Made by a program: the position numbers and the translations under genes. 64,000 nt of DNA from Henckelia pumila (Eukaryota; Streptophyta; Magnoliopsida; Lamiales; Gesneriaceae), in contig NC_133123.1 of assembly GCF_033568475.1 (NCBI RefSeq), positions 150,613,753-150,677,752 on the forward strand, in the 5' to 3' direction. Numbering within the stretch: the stretch's first letter is position 1; every line of letters begins with the position of its first letter. This document shows, one piece after another, positions 43,093 to 55,192 of the stretch. A model generated the notes under the pieces. The model worked only from the letters and a program-made list of their open reading frames with translations. It made no database searches and had not been told where the DNA came from.

Positions 43093-44244
43093 ATGACTAT
43101 GCAAATCAAGAAATTGGTAGCTTTGCCCGCCCGTACAGGGAGGCATTTGCAGCGTTACAGCCAGGGCTATCGTCTGGTTGTCGGGTATTTTTCTTGAAAA
43201 CCCTCTTATTCTTTTGGAGAAAAGAAAAGTTAGCCTGCAAATTTCGAGAAAAGGGTTCCTTCTTGTGTTGAAAAATGGTGGATTGGGATCTTTTTAAGCT
43301 TCAAATATAGGATTTTTTTTGGCTCTTTGATTTGCTAATGTACAATGGTTAGCTGAAAATGATGTATTTGTCTGATGATCTTTTCCCTTTGGCGAATTGT
43401 GCAGATGTATCCCGTATAGAATCAGGAAAAGCAACAAATCCCCCCAAATCCATGAGCTTTCAGTCGATGATTTGGAAGTTCTTTTGATTAGCTCTCAAAA
43501 GAGTCCAAGAATGATGTTTCCTAAGGTAGCTTTTGGCCTTTTGCACATTTAAGTTAACTTTGAATTGAAAACAATGAAAGAGTGACCTTGGTTTGAAACT
43601 GATCTTTTGCAATGGAAATTTCAGGGTGGTTGGGAACTCGATGAAGATATCAGAATGGCTGCTTCGAGAGAAACCATCGAAGAAGCCGGTGTGATCGGCT
43701 TGCTCGAGGTGAATATCTAGTCTTGTTTAGAATCATTGGATATTTATGTACATAAAAGTTCTTGTGTGATTCTAAAGCTTTCTTGGTTACCATTTTCTCG
43801 CAGGATAAATTAGGTGAATGGGTTTTCAAGAGCAGAAGCCAAGATAAATACCACGAGGGATCGATGTTTCCCCTCCTTGTAACCGAGGAACTCGATGTTT
43901 GGCCGGAGAAAGACGCCCGCCAACGAGTTTGGGTACGTTTCAGAGTACCTATATGAATCTTCAATCGTTTCGATTCAATGTCATGTTCTTTGTGATGATC
44001 TCTAACATGTCGTTTGATCCTATGAATCATACAGATGTCTGTGAATGAAGCAAGAGAGGCATGTGCACATCCTTGGATGAAGGAGGCTTTAGAGGCCTTT
44101 GTCTGTCAATTTTCGGCCCGAACGAGGATGTTGGAAGAGCCCGTGATGTCGCAAAGACTAGGGTCGTGCCGATTGGACGATTTGAGATTGAGCAGGAGGG
44201 CTCAAAACGGGGATGATGATGTTGATCTATGTTTGATTAGTTGA
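43093..44244 (+). CDS. Nudix hydrolase (NUDT4/17/18/21-like), 5 exons, 211 aa
   Basis: Exons with GT/AG borders: 43093-43184, 43405-43525, 43625-43708, 43804-43932, 44035-44244 (636 nt, one frame). The protein starts MTMQIKKLVALPARTGRHLQ and continues RLVVGCIPYRI, the usual opening of plant diphosphoinositol/diadenosine polyphosphate-type Nudix proteins. The complete Nudix box GX5EX7REUXEEXGU is at residues 72-94 (GGWELDEDIR..RETIEEAGV), encoded entirely by exon 3; E90 and E91 would bind the metal. Later blocks MFPLLVTEELDVWPE and AHPWMKEALEAF fit the family. The C-terminal tail of about 50 residues is polar and less conserved. Such enzymes hydrolyse nucleoside diphosphates linked to another moiety; the substrate cannot be read from sequence. 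Confidence 0.93.
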
Positions 44245-44720
44245 TCTATGTTAGGCTATAATTCGACGACTTTTCGATTGTTGTTAACATCGCGGCATAC
44301 TAGTTGCTCTAATGAATTGGAATTGGTAGCATAGGAAGGAAGGGAGAGTTAGTAGAGATTATGTACAGCTTCATTCTTTGATTCATTCATTCTTTTACTA
44401 CACCGGGAGCTCGAGCCGGAGTTCGAGTCCGAATCGAGTTTACTTCGTGTGTAGCATCTAAGGTGACTTGTATATTAAGAATTGTAACTTTCATCTTGTG
44501 TATGAAAACTTTGTTTGCCTCAATGTTATTGCAACGTTAGCATTGAATTAGTGATTTTTAGGCCTATTTTCCAGACATGTATAAATATACAGCTTTCCTT
44601 TTCTACGATTAAATTTTGACGTTTTAGGAAATTTCATATAAAAATTTGAGTATTTTATAATGAAAACATTCACTTCGTACAATACAAATTGTATTGCTGC
44701 AATTCTTATACTTCAATCAG

Positions 44721-45505
44721 TTGGTTTCATCGTCTACTGCTTTGCCAATGGGAACAAGGAATTCGAGGTGAGAATACTATTCTACAAAATCAATTCAAAA
44801 ATTTAATGTCCCGATTTCTATTTTTAGAGAAGCATAAAATTTGATGATTTAGACGTTATTGGATTCTAATAATGTAAGGAAATTTAATTAGATTTCATAA
44901 TTATCCAGTTTATTATCCAGTTTAGAATTTTGTACCCTTGTGTGACTAAGCAAGAAAAGTATACACATTAATTTTTTTTTTTCATGACGCTGAAACTCGT
45001 AGTTGCTATTTTTCGGTGCGTACTGGATAAATTCTTTATCCGATTAAAGAAGTAGTTTACAAATCATGTTAGTGACGTAAACCATATTGGATAATCTCAA
45101 TGCAACAAACTCATCTAGAGACGTCAATTCAAGTGAATTCAAGTCGGGTTGAAGCAAGGGGATGCAAAATATTTCTCCATCCAAACCAGCAAACCCCCCA
45201 AAATAAAATTTTTGGGGTTGACTTGGGTCGAACCCGAACCCAAAAACTGAAAACCCCCTTCTCTAACGTGAAATTTTTCGGATTGACTCTGGTTATTACC
45301 TATACACACTTAAACCTGAATTGCAAAGGCAACATACGCAAACTATCCACATGGATCTATATTGAAATCCAGAAACCTATAGAGATATGTTCATAAATAA
45401 TAGTGTAATCAAATGATCCGACTCCAATTACGTGTAACTTGTAAGTTACGAACTCGGGGAATAACCTATTTGTTGGGTCGACACTCGTGGATCTGGGCTT
45501 ACTAA
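44721..45505 (+). repeat. Direct duplication flanking the methyltransferase gene, copy 1
   Basis: This shares with 48123-48740, in order: TTGGTTTCATCG, CTACTGCTTTGCCAATGGGA, TTTAATGTCCCGATTTCTAT, TAAGCAAGAAAA, GGATAATCTC..ATGCAA, TTGACTTGGGT/CTGACTTGGGT, AAGTTACGAACT, GAATAACCTATTT and GATCTGGGCTTACTAA. It ends about 100 bp before the probable transcript start of the methyltransferase gene, so it includes its promoter-proximal DNA. Confidence 0.85.
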
Positions 45506-45599
45506 TAAAATTTTTATCATATTATTGGGCCGGACTTTGACGATCAATTCAGATTTTATATTGTTGGGCTTCAAACATATCCAAAACCCGGCTGAAGAT

Positions 45600-45728
45600 C
45601 CCCCCCACTTCATCTTCATCTCCAGATCGTCTGAACTCTGCGTCAGACGTGGTTCTCTTCCCTGTTGCCCTAACGTTCGAATCGAAGAAATTCTAAACCA
45701 ACGGACGAGAAATCGATACATGTGAGAG
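45600..45728 (+). other. Probable non-coding first exon of the methyltransferase gene
   Basis: GC-richer, leader-like sequence ends at GTGAGAG before a GTAAAT donor (45729). A candidate acceptor TTGCAG ends at 45896. The ATG at 46342 has no other upstream exon in frame, so a spliced 5' UTR is inferred. Confidence 0.45.
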
Positions 45729-46341
45729 GTAAATCTTCGTTTTATTATTTTTTTTTTTCATTTCTCTAGTCAGTGGCTCGTTGCTTCTGGAATTCGGGAA
45801 TTTGGAATAAAAAAGTTGTACAAATTTGTAGGATTCGTTATTTATTTTGCAATAAGAATAGTATCGTGAGCAAATTTGGATTCCAGATTGTTGCAGGTCA
45901 TTGGTCTCCTTTGATTATCAAGGATTCAGTTGTCTCCAAACAAAGATAAAATTAGATGTTGTATGCTGAAATGATTGGCATTTGGTGGTCCGATTGAGAT
46001 TTTTTCACTGCGATTCTGAGTTCAGCATTCGCTGCATTGCATTTATCAACTGGCCAAGTCTTAGTAAGATTTTTTTTTGTAATTTTCTGATCTAAAGTTT
46101 GAGTTTTTTCTTTCGCAAACTTGCTACAAGAACACTTTCAACACCTATCCATTCTAACCTCTCTCGAAGTATGAGAAACAATTTGGAATAAAAGGGTAAT
46201 TTGGCAGTGAATGTTAGTCATGCTTTGCTGATTCTAATCCAAATTCTTGATAAAGGTTTTTGGACCCTAAGATTCACATTTACGGTGAAAATCATTTCGG
46301 TGCATAGTGAGAAGCAAATCTCATATTTACTCTATTCTTAA

Positions 46342-47304
46342 ATGGCTCTGCTTCCATCAAAGGGAGTGGTGATCTCAGTTCCAGTCCTTGTCCTCTCAGC
46401 CGCTGCCGCTGCAACCCTCTTATTCTTCATGCTGTTTATGCTTTCATCCCCATCTCCTCCTTGCTCTTGCACCGCTCCTGCATTGGTAAATGAGAGCACA
46501 AAAATTCGAGAGCGGATCTCAGCTTCAGCCGAGGATATAGATTGGCTGAAGAGTCAGATTGAAGCCAATGGGTTGCATATGCAGCCCAATGTTCTACGTA
46601 AAGGGATCAACCCTCGCAGTCGTCAGCAGCAACTCCAGGATCTTCTTCAGTTCAAAGGGATATCACACTATGAAGGAGAAGAAGCGAACAATCACACAGC
46701 TCTACCTTGCCCAGGAGAATTACTTGTTGAGGAACACCACAGCTATTATGGTGAGCCCTGGGCAGGAGGACGAGATGGGTTCGAATTTCTTGCTGAAACA
46801 GTACATTTAACCCCAAACTCCCAAGTACTTGAGATTGGATGTGGTACACTTCGTGTTGGCCTACATTTCATCGGTTACTTGAATCCTGGGCATTACCATT
46901 GCTTAGAGAGAGATGAGCTATCTCTAATGGCTGCGCTTCGATATGAGATTCCATCTCACGGTTTATTATTTAAGCGTCCTTTGATTATAAAGGGTGAAGA
47001 TATGGATTTCAGTAAGTTCGGGCATGAAACCACATATGATCTAATATATGCCAGTGCTGTCTTCCTACACATGCCCGACAAACTTGTTTGGATTGGCTTC
47101 GAGCGGTTAGCAGGCAGATTGAAACCTTTGGAAGGTCGAATCTTGGTCTCACATAATATCAAGTTTTGTTCTCGTTTGGGAGGTGAAGAATGCACAAAAA
47201 GGCTGAATAGCTTAGGACTCGAGTATGTCGGGAAACACATCCACGATAGTTTACTCTTCAACCACTACGATATTTGGTTCGAGTTTAGGCGATCCCAGGC
47301 TTAA
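46342..47304 (+). CDS. Membrane-anchored SAM-dependent methyltransferase-like protein, 320 aa
   Basis: A single coding exon. Residues about 10-35 are a hydrophobic segment (ISVPVLVLSAAAAATLLFFM) followed by a Ser/Pro/Cys-rich stretch, fitting a type II membrane anchor or signal anchor. Residues about 100-310 form a class I methyltransferase fold: SAM-binding motif I at 162-170 (VLEIGCGTL), an acidic residue in LERDE at the end of strand 2, and DLIYASAVFLHMPD as the motif IV/V region. It resembles plant proteins annotated simply as SAM-dependent methyltransferases (for example the At1g24480 group, from memory). The substrate is not known. The frame is intact, flanked by the direct duplication at 44721-45505 and 48123-48740. 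Confidence 0.9.
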   Translation: MALLPSKGVVISVPVLVLSAAAAATLLFFMLFMLSSPSPPCSCTAPALVNESTKIRERISASAEDIDWLKSQIEANGLHMQPNVLRKGINPRSRQQQLQDLLQFKGISHYEGEEANNHTALPCPGELLVEEHHSYYGEPWAGGRDGFEFLAETVHLTPNSQVLEIGCGTLRVGLHFIGYLNPGHYHCLERDELSLMAALRYEIPSHGLLFKRPLIIKGEDMDFSKFGHETTYDLIYASAVFLHMPDKLVWIGFERLAGRLKPLEGRILVSHNIKFCSRLGGEECTKRLNSLGLEYVGKHIHDSLLFNHYDIWFEFRRSQA

Positions 47305-48120
47305 AAGATTGTACACGACCAATCTTGTTGATTTAGTAGCAACTCGAAGAGAGCAACCCCATTCGTTAATATGATCCTTAGAAGAGGTAAGTTACAAATC
47401 TTGTATGTTTTTATTTTGTTATTTTGGTGTATGATATTCTAGTGCTTAAGCCTATGTCATTGTTGCTAACTTCGTCAAATTTTGAGTTTTGATTTGGATT
47501 TGTGAAGTGCATGTTGTACTCTTTAGATTAATATTTGCCAACTTCTCTGGTTTATGAAGGGATCTACTAAATTTTCTTGTTCTTTTCCTATTATATCCGG
47601 TGTGTATCATTTCTTCTATATTTCCTTCCCGTGGTTTATTTATCTGTAAGAGCTGGTTGTATAGTATTGTTTGGCGAGAAACGAAGTAAGCAATTGTGTA
47701 TCCAATATAATGCATACATAATCATTATATATATCTGTATAAATGAAACACAACTTGAAAATAATTAATATTAACTGCATAAAATTTTTCGAGGTTGCGA
47801 TTGAATTGATGAATTTGGGATGATACACCAGAAAAAATTTTAACCCGGGGCTGGCTGTTTCGATAAAAAGTTAAAATAATATAAATTAAATATTTTAAAA
47901 ATAAAATAAAAATAATCTAAGTTATAATCAAGGAATACTTGCAAAATATTTAATGGTAAAAATATGAATTGCTGAATATATGATGTTTCAGGTGAACTGA
48001 CTCGTGAAAATTTTTTGTGGTTGTAAAAGATATGATGTCACATATATAATTTTCAATATTCTTACAATGTATATGTACTCAAAAAGAAAAAAATATGATG
48101 TTTTAAGTAAATATAGAATC
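47305..48120. other. 3' flank of the methyltransferase gene
   Basis: 3' UTR-like sequence followed by AT-rich DNA. No separate gene is seen. Confidence 0.5.
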
Positions 48121-48122
48121 AC

Positions 48123-48740
48123 TTTGGTTTCATCGCCTACTGCTTTGCCAATGGGAACAAGGAATTTGAGATGAGAACACTATGCTACAAAATCAAATTT
48201 CAAAAATTTAATGTCCCGATTTCTATTTTTAGAGAAGCATAAGATTTGATGATTTAGACGCAATTGGATTCTAAAAATGTGCTTATATATACATATATTT
48301 TAAGAGATTTCACATACATTTTAGATTTTTTTTAACAGTCCAACTAAGCAAGAAAAATACACACGTTCCAACTTTTTGTTATCTATCCAATAAAAACTCA
48401 TGACTATCTTTGGTGTGTGTATTGGTTAAACTACGATTAGTGTAGTCTTCTACAAACCATACTAACGAGATAAACCATAGGGGATAATCTCTATGCAAGT
48501 AATGCAACAGGCCAGGTGAATCTCAATTCGGATGAGTTTGGGTTGAGTCAAAGCAAGAGAATAAAAAAAAAAAAACAAATGGAGCTCAAACAATCCGAGC
48601 CCAAAAACCCTCCAAAATAATATTCTTTGGGCTGACTTGGGTCCAACCCTATCTGAATCCGACTCCAGTTACGAGTAAGTTACGAACTGAATGAATAACC
48701 TATTTTCGGGCCGACACTATCGTTGATCTGGGCTTACTAA
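48123..48740 (+). repeat. Direct duplication flanking the methyltransferase gene, copy 2
   Basis: The shorter partner of 44721-45505 in the same orientation, with several deletions and many substitutions. No methyltransferase sequence follows it, so the duplicated segment did not include the gene or the second gene copy has been lost. Confidence 0.85.
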
Positions 48741-48849
48741 CATGGGCTCATAAACCCTTTTCTTCGTTCATGATATGGCCTTACTTCAGCTGTTCGATTA
48801 TAAATGTGAAGATTGCATTTCGTTTCTTTCTTCTTTTTTTTTTATGTTA

Positions 48850-49050
48850 TTAAAGTTCAGTTTGTTCTGTATTTTTTTTAAATTTTTTTTTTTTTTCAAT
48901 GTGATATTGATATGTCATTAATACGAAATAATATGTGTAGTGTCACATCAAAATTCTCAATTTAAATAACTAAAATTGTCGAAATCAAAATATACCTCAC
49001 TAAGGCTAGAATTTGTTAACTTAAATGATCAAAATCGAAAAAAAGCAGTT
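48850..49050. mobile_element. Degenerate family A MITE (tentative)
   Basis: ACTAAAATTGTCGAAATC, GATCAAAATCGAAAAAAAGC and GTAGTGTCACATCA echo the core and right arm of family A, but the left end is not clear. Confidence 0.35.
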
Positions 49051-49062
49051 TAAAAAGATAAA

Positions 49063-49366
49063 ATATACTGGCTCAATATGATATGCAAATGCCGCATAAT
49101 AATTCATGCAATAACATGCAAAACATAGCACATAAATGCAACATATAAATATGCAACCCGCTGGCTATCTCAGTCATTATTTACGTACCTTAGTTACTAG
49201 GCAAGCTACGTCAGCTCTAAATCCAAACCTATAACTAAGGTACGTAAGTACTGACTGAGATAACCAGCGGGTTTTATATTTATATGTTGCATTTATGTGT
49301 TATGTTTTGCATGTTATTGCATAGATTATTATGCGGCATTTGCATATCATATTGAACCAGTATATC
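49063..49366. repeat. Long hairpin: about 137-bp inverted arms, 29-bp loop
   Basis: The left arm (49063-49199) and right arm (49229-49366) are complementary with roughly ten differences. They include CAATATGATATGCAAATGCC, AATAACATGCAAAACATA and CGCTGG.TATCTCAGTCA. The transcript would fold into one long stem, a natural substrate for Dicer-like processing. The right arm runs on into GC-richer single-copy-looking DNA (49370-49620); the left arm does not, so the left arm looks like the duplicated piece. Confidence 0.9.
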
Positions 49367-49369
49367 TTT

Positions 49370-49625
49370 CGAGATAAGCTTGTGTATAGGGAGCTCAGCC
49401 CGGCCCTTGTTAGGACGTTTGGAGCATTGTGAGTCACTCGACCGACGGGTCGTTCCGTTTCTAGTGTTTTCAGGGGACATTCTAGATCCACGTTCGGTTT
49501 GGAATGAGTGGTCGCGCACAGTGGTTTGATTCCCCGATGTGACGAGCGCATGTCCTAGGCGCCAGTCTGAGCAGAGATTGATACAGTATACCCAGATATG
49601 ATTCCTGATCACTTCATTGCATGCA
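49370..49625. other. GC-richer patch, unrecognised
   Basis: About 250 bp of higher GC (GGAGCTCAGCCCGGCCC, GACCGACGGGTCGTTCC) adjoins the hairpin. It may be part of the parent repeat of the hairpin arms. Open frames here carry no recognisable domain. Confidence 0.4.
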
Positions 49626-50397
49626 TCATATACATTTATGGTATTCCATCGATAACTTTTGCATACAAACTTACGCTTAATTGATATAGTGATCGATTAG
49701 GGAGCTTAAATAATTATTTTTTATTTTTTATGATGGGAAATCATAAAGTAAAAATGCAGAGTATAGCGTTATTATATATAAAAAAAATTTGGGGACTATA
49801 AAATTTGAACCTCTGGAAATTAATTAAGCCAGCGAGTCTCCAAAAAATCAACGGGCTACTTTTGTGTTTTTCCACGAAATATGGAAATATAATAATTTGT
49901 TTCAAATTTCTATATTAATCGACCAAATCTTTAGTTAGATAATCTTGATTATTCTGACTATATAACTAACGTGCATTTAAAATTGGCAAGTTGTGACGTG
50001 GGAAACAAACATGCGTGTTGTTTTATTAATTAACCACTATTTTTTTAGAAATTTCTTGTTATGATCTAACTAAAATTGAGCCAAAAAACCCAATCGAGAT
50101 TTTAAACAAAATTTATACAATTTACATGCTCACAGTCACAAATCATTTTTTAAGGGGCTCGAGCTTGTAGTTCAAATGCTACTCATTTTTCCTCCGAATA
50201 AAGATTTCAGATTTGAGATTTTTGAAACATCTCCATATGAAAAAAAAAAATCCAATTTTAAGGCCAACAATAAAAATAAGAAATTGCTTCAAAAAAAAAA
50301 AAGAAATTTCAATGTTAATATATAAATATTATATGTTTTTTTAGCATATATAAAAGTGATTTGGCAAATATTTAGGAGTACTTTACATATATTGAAG

Positions 50398-50943
50398 GAA
50401 AAAAGAGCCGAATTGGTCCTTTAATTTATACATGTTTTCTCTTTTAGTTTTATAATTAATCAAACTTGGGTATTGGTCCTCTAACTTTGATATATTGGCT
50501 ATTTTGATCTTTTTTTTTTTTTTTTATCGTAGTGTCTAATTTTATCTATAAATTGTTGATTAAACTATACAATCAAATGAGATGACACGAATTTAAGTAT
50601 TTTCAATTTGGTCAGAAATAATATCAGTAAATACTATATAAAATTCTATCAAATCAAACCGAAATTATAAAATTTTCCTTAAAAAAATAGCAAAATCAAT
50701 AAAGGGGACAATGAACGTAAAAAAATAGGACAAATTTTCCAAATTTGTTGTCATATGATCGGATTTTACAGCTTAGTCAGCGATTTTCGACTAAAATTGA
50801 ATATTTATGTTAAAATAGGAATAAAATAGTCAAAATTTAAAATTAGTGGACCAATACCTAAATTTGAATAGTTACAAGACAAAAAGAAATAAAAATTGAA
50901 GCTAGAGGACTAAAATGGATTTTTTCGCTATATTCAATTATGT
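50398..50943. mobile_element. MITE-like element with long inverted arms (about 545 bp)
   Basis: The left arm (TTGGTCCTTTAATTTATACA..GGGTATTGGTCCTCTAAC) pairs with the right arm (GTGGACCAATACCTAAATTTG..TAGAGGACTAAAATGGAT). The arms are about 120 bp and imperfect. The layout resembles the Mutator-like family A, but the sequence is distinct. No clean target duplication was found. Confidence 0.55.
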
Positions 50944-52815
50944 ATTGTTCCATGTGGTCGAAAAGACCAAAACTGCAAATTTCATTTAGACGATAATACC
51001 CCCAACCCGACAAAAAAATACAATATGCGGTGACAGAGCTGTACTGCCCTTTTTGGAATAGCACAATATCATATTTATTTTTTGGGTATGATTTTAGCTT
51101 TGCTAAATAATATTCTTTCTAATTCAATTGTGACAAAGTTGGTTAAAATTCTTACCTAAAATTCGACTCCCATTATTGTTGCTGTAGCCTGTAAGTCATC
51201 ATCCCCAATCTTTGAGTAGATAGTGAGAACATAATTGACAAGAATAGAGCCGGAGGCATTATTGTTGCTTCTATGAATTTTTTTTAATAATTTTCCAATT
51301 TCGCAATTTTCATATAGTTGATAAAGATTATCATTCACCGATAGTAAAATCTTTTTTGAAAAAAACAAATAAATGCTGCCAAGCAATTCTTTCATAATCA
51401 AGATATCAAATTTCTCCTTTAAAGAGCAAACAATATCTAGTAATTGCACCTCAACCACGGAGGTAGACTTCACTTGTCAAAACATTCTAGGAACAACTTC
51501 AAATTTTGTTACCCTGTCGAGTAAATTCATAGATGGAACAATGTTCACGGTATGTCATTTCCGAACGACATACTCATAGGATCGAACACTTGTCTTTTTA
51601 TCAAAAGCTATAGTTGGTGATTACGGTATAACTCAAGTCTTTTAAACCACATCAGCCCACACACTATGATTCGATCGTTTGATCTAACATGAACAATTAT
51701 TGCACTCCTATCATAAATAAAAAAGATCAAGGTAAGTAACAACACATTATGGATGGTGTGCGGACCTCCTTTCTCCATGGGCGTCCAAATCGCGAGCACA
51801 AATTTAGATCTTACTCCACGATGTCGCGTCTTTTGTTAGAGATGATTACGTTTGGAATTTTGCGTAATTTTTTTGAGTAGCTGGTTCACAATCAAGATCA
51901 AGAAGAATAGATGCATTTTCAACCATACAGAGTTTTTCTTACACGAGTTTTGAAATTATTTGGACAAACAAAAAATGATACAAACAATAGTTTAATTAAT
52001 AATTTATACTTAACATATCGCTCACGCCAAACATATCCTATTGAAATGTTTATCCATGAGACATCTTCTACACTACATCGCATCTCCAGTTGAACGCCTG
52101 TGTAATGACTACATTATCCATTCTATCCATATGATCTATATATATGAAATAGAAGTTGAAACCAATTAATATGAACTGAACAAATTCTTCGAGCTTATGT
52201 TTGCATCGATGGATTTGAGATGATAAATTTCAAATTTGTTAACTTTTTTGGATATCAAGTATATAAATTTATGATAATTATGATATATTTTAAATACACA
52301 AATTGATCCGTGAAATCAAATTTATCGATCCAAATATGAAATATCGACCGACGAATTTTGTCGATGACTTGTCACCAACTATTCAGTTGACCACTGTATA
52401 TAAAGCACAAAAAAAAAAACAGTAGTAATTGCAAGGGTCTCATGACTAACGACTTGCATAGTTGTCTCGATCATAAAATACTGTCGTCAAAAATTAAATA
52501 ATTATAATAACTCTTGCTGTCAAGAATAATGACTTGTTACCAAACTATGCGTCCCTGTGAATTATAGTCTTATTTTTGATTAAATATAAATAAATGCGTT
52601 TATTAATTTTTATAAAAATAATAATATAAAATCTACTGATTCAAATATGTCCCATGCAGTTTTAATAACTAGATTCCATTATATATATGTACATATATGG
52701 ACCTCATACATATTTTTATTGGAACTCATATAATCGGATCGGATAATAATCCAATAATTGCTAGTTGCTAGATAATAAAATATGTTACGTTCGATGTAAC
52801 ATAAATATCTTAATA

Positions 52816-52853
<38 letters not shown>

Positions 52854-54770
52854 AATTTCGACCTAGAAGAATAAAATACGGTGACACGGAAAATATTATT
52901 CCACCCTCAATCATTTTTTTTAAAAAAAATTGAAGTTAAAAGAATTATATATTAGTGAATTAAAACCTGTCTAAAACTACGATAAAAAATAGTAAAAAAA
53001 AACACTTGCAAATTGCATAATCAAAATATAATTTCCACTAGGGTTTTATCAATCTTTTAATTGAGCTTGAAATTTATAATGTGTGTATGATTCGTTTACT
53101 TTCATAATCGACCTGCCATGATTATTATTAGAATGCAATTATTATTATTTTCATACTATTTTATCCATTTATGAAAAATAGAAAAAGCTATGATTATGTG
53201 GGAGATATAATTTGCACCAACAAAATCGTAAAGGGCCATCCCAAATAAAGGGCTTGTCTTATTGGACCTACTCGAGCACGTAGTGTTTAACAAATATCTG
53301 CTACAAAATTTATTCACCCCAAAAACTACCACTTAATTGTTAAATTATTAAAATAAAATAAAAAAATTTATTTATTTATACACAAAAATCAAATCTTTTA
53401 GTCACACATACTGACATACATATTATTCGATATGTTCCATGTAGAATAACAAAAAGAAAAAATAAAAGAAATTTATTTGGGCAAATTTGATTTATTGTGC
53501 TGTCGTAAATCGTAATCCCAGATATATAAGCTTACAAACAAATTTTTTTTTATTTTGTTTATTTAAATTATTAAAAAATAATTGTGTATTTTACAAGACT
53601 TAATAAAAAAAGATATATTAGTAAAAAATAATACAAAACGTAGAAAGTGGATTTATATTTGAGCGAAGAAAGTGGATTTATATTTGAAACAAAAGAAAAA
53701 AAAAATGAATTCTATAACATAGTGAGGAAGAAAATTATATTTTTATTTCAATTCAAGATAAAAATGTCAGACTGAATCTAATAAACCAAGAAGTCAATTA
53801 ATTATTTATCGAGACAAGCAAATTAATTGATTTGATTTGATCAATCTATTTGACCCAAATTGTTTTATTTACTTAAACATTTTCTCGAAATTTCCTTCTC
53901 ATTTAATTTGCTTAGAGTAATTCCCAAATTGATTGATTATGAATTGTGATTCACGTTTCCCCACACCAATTAACCTGTAAATTGTACATTTTCATCATTA
54001 ACACCGAATCCAAGAAACTTTTGATTCAACCAATAAATTCCAAAAGAAAAGTTAATTATAGAAAAGAGTAAATTAAAGAAAATTAAACCAAAAACAAAAA
54101 CTAATAAATTGTTTATTTATTCATAAGCATTTTTTGAGCTATGGTTGACTTAAAATGAGTAATTTATATGTACAACTCATAGTCTCATACGCACGAAATA
54201 GTATTATATTATATTATCGAAGGTGTGGAAAATATTAAATATATTATTTATTAAACCGTACGTCAATTCTTGAACTTAAATGCATTTCCAAAAAGGCACG
54301 AAAGTAGTCACCATTTTGGCTAAAGATTTTATTTTATTTTTTAACCATGTCAAAAATAAAATTAATATTCTACAAATTTATAGTTTTTATTGGATAATTA
54401 TTATTCTTTGATTTTTTTTTTTTGTCTTTAAAAGGAAATACCTTTATGATTCCGCGTGTCAAACAAATTTACCTATCAAAAATATTTTCGAAATAAAATT
54501 TTTTATTCCCAAAACAACAAGAAAAAAAATTCACTATGATGTTTGACTAATTCCGAACTATATATATCATCATATTATAATCACCGGTAATTTGAAACAT
54601 TCCGTAAACTAATGCATTATGTATGCGTGCTGAATTATTCTTATTTTATTAATATAAACACAATAGCAATCTTTACAAGATTATCCAACGAATAAAATTT
54701 ATAAGACATATTTCGAATCCGATTTATGAAACTTATTACATTTCACTTGCAAGTAACTGGTAAGAGTGCA
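50944..54770. other. AT-rich intergenic DNA
   Basis: There is a 105-residue open frame at 51156-51473 (-) of ordinary composition (KSTSVVEVQLLDIVCSLKEK..) that I do not recognise; it could be a gene relic. A (TA)n tract lies at 52819-52850. Otherwise no feature is supported. Confidence 0.45.
52819..52850. repeat. (TA)n microsatellite
   Basis: About 16 TA units. Confidence 0.9.
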
Positions 54771-54773
54771 AAC

Positions 54774-55150
54774 AAACCGATCGAGCCAAATATTAGCCAT
54801 GATTAATGCTCACATTCGGTTTGTATTATGTATATTTGAATTCGAGCTTGATTTAAAACTAATTTTTTTTTTTGCTCAAGTTTGACTCAAATTAACATTC
54901 GAATGATCGAATCTATTCGCTACCTATTCGATCTATTAATTAAATATTAATTATTAAAGTTTATTAAGGAAGGTTCGAAAGCTCGTAATATCCGCAAAGC
55001 TCGAAACACACATAAATTTGATATATGAATTTGATTCAAGTTCGATTCGAAAAAAAGTTCAAACACGTTCGAATTTTATAATTTCAAATACAAATCAAAT
55101 ATATCGAGCCAGCTCCAATATTTTCAAACCAATTTGATTTGTTAACACCA
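54774..55150. mobile_element. Diverged TIR element with GAGTGCAAAC end
   Basis: It begins GAGTGCAAACAAACCGATCG and ends near CAATTTGATTTGTTAACACC, with internal TTCGA / TCGAA-rich sequence. It is the older relative of the element at 55193-55636. Confidence 0.45.
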
Positions 55151-55192
55151 AAAATCTACGTATATGAATAAAGTCGATCAGTCGTCTCACAT

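Noticed and set aside
44035-44244. A separate small gene starting at the Met of the last Nudix exon.
   Set aside because: A clean acceptor precedes it and the frame and family blocks (HPWMKEALEAF) belong to the Nudix protein.
45446-45725. Overlapping short frames around the methyltransferase leader.
   Set aside because: They lie in the duplicated upstream segment and leader, lack domains, and are not kept in the second duplicate.
49280-49612. A 110-residue open frame on the minus strand beside the hairpin.
   Set aside because: No recognisable domain, and it crosses the right arm of the inverted repeat.
51156-51473. A 105-residue open frame on the minus strand.
   Set aside because: Composition is protein-like, but I cannot match it to a family or find partner exons; noted only as a possible relic.
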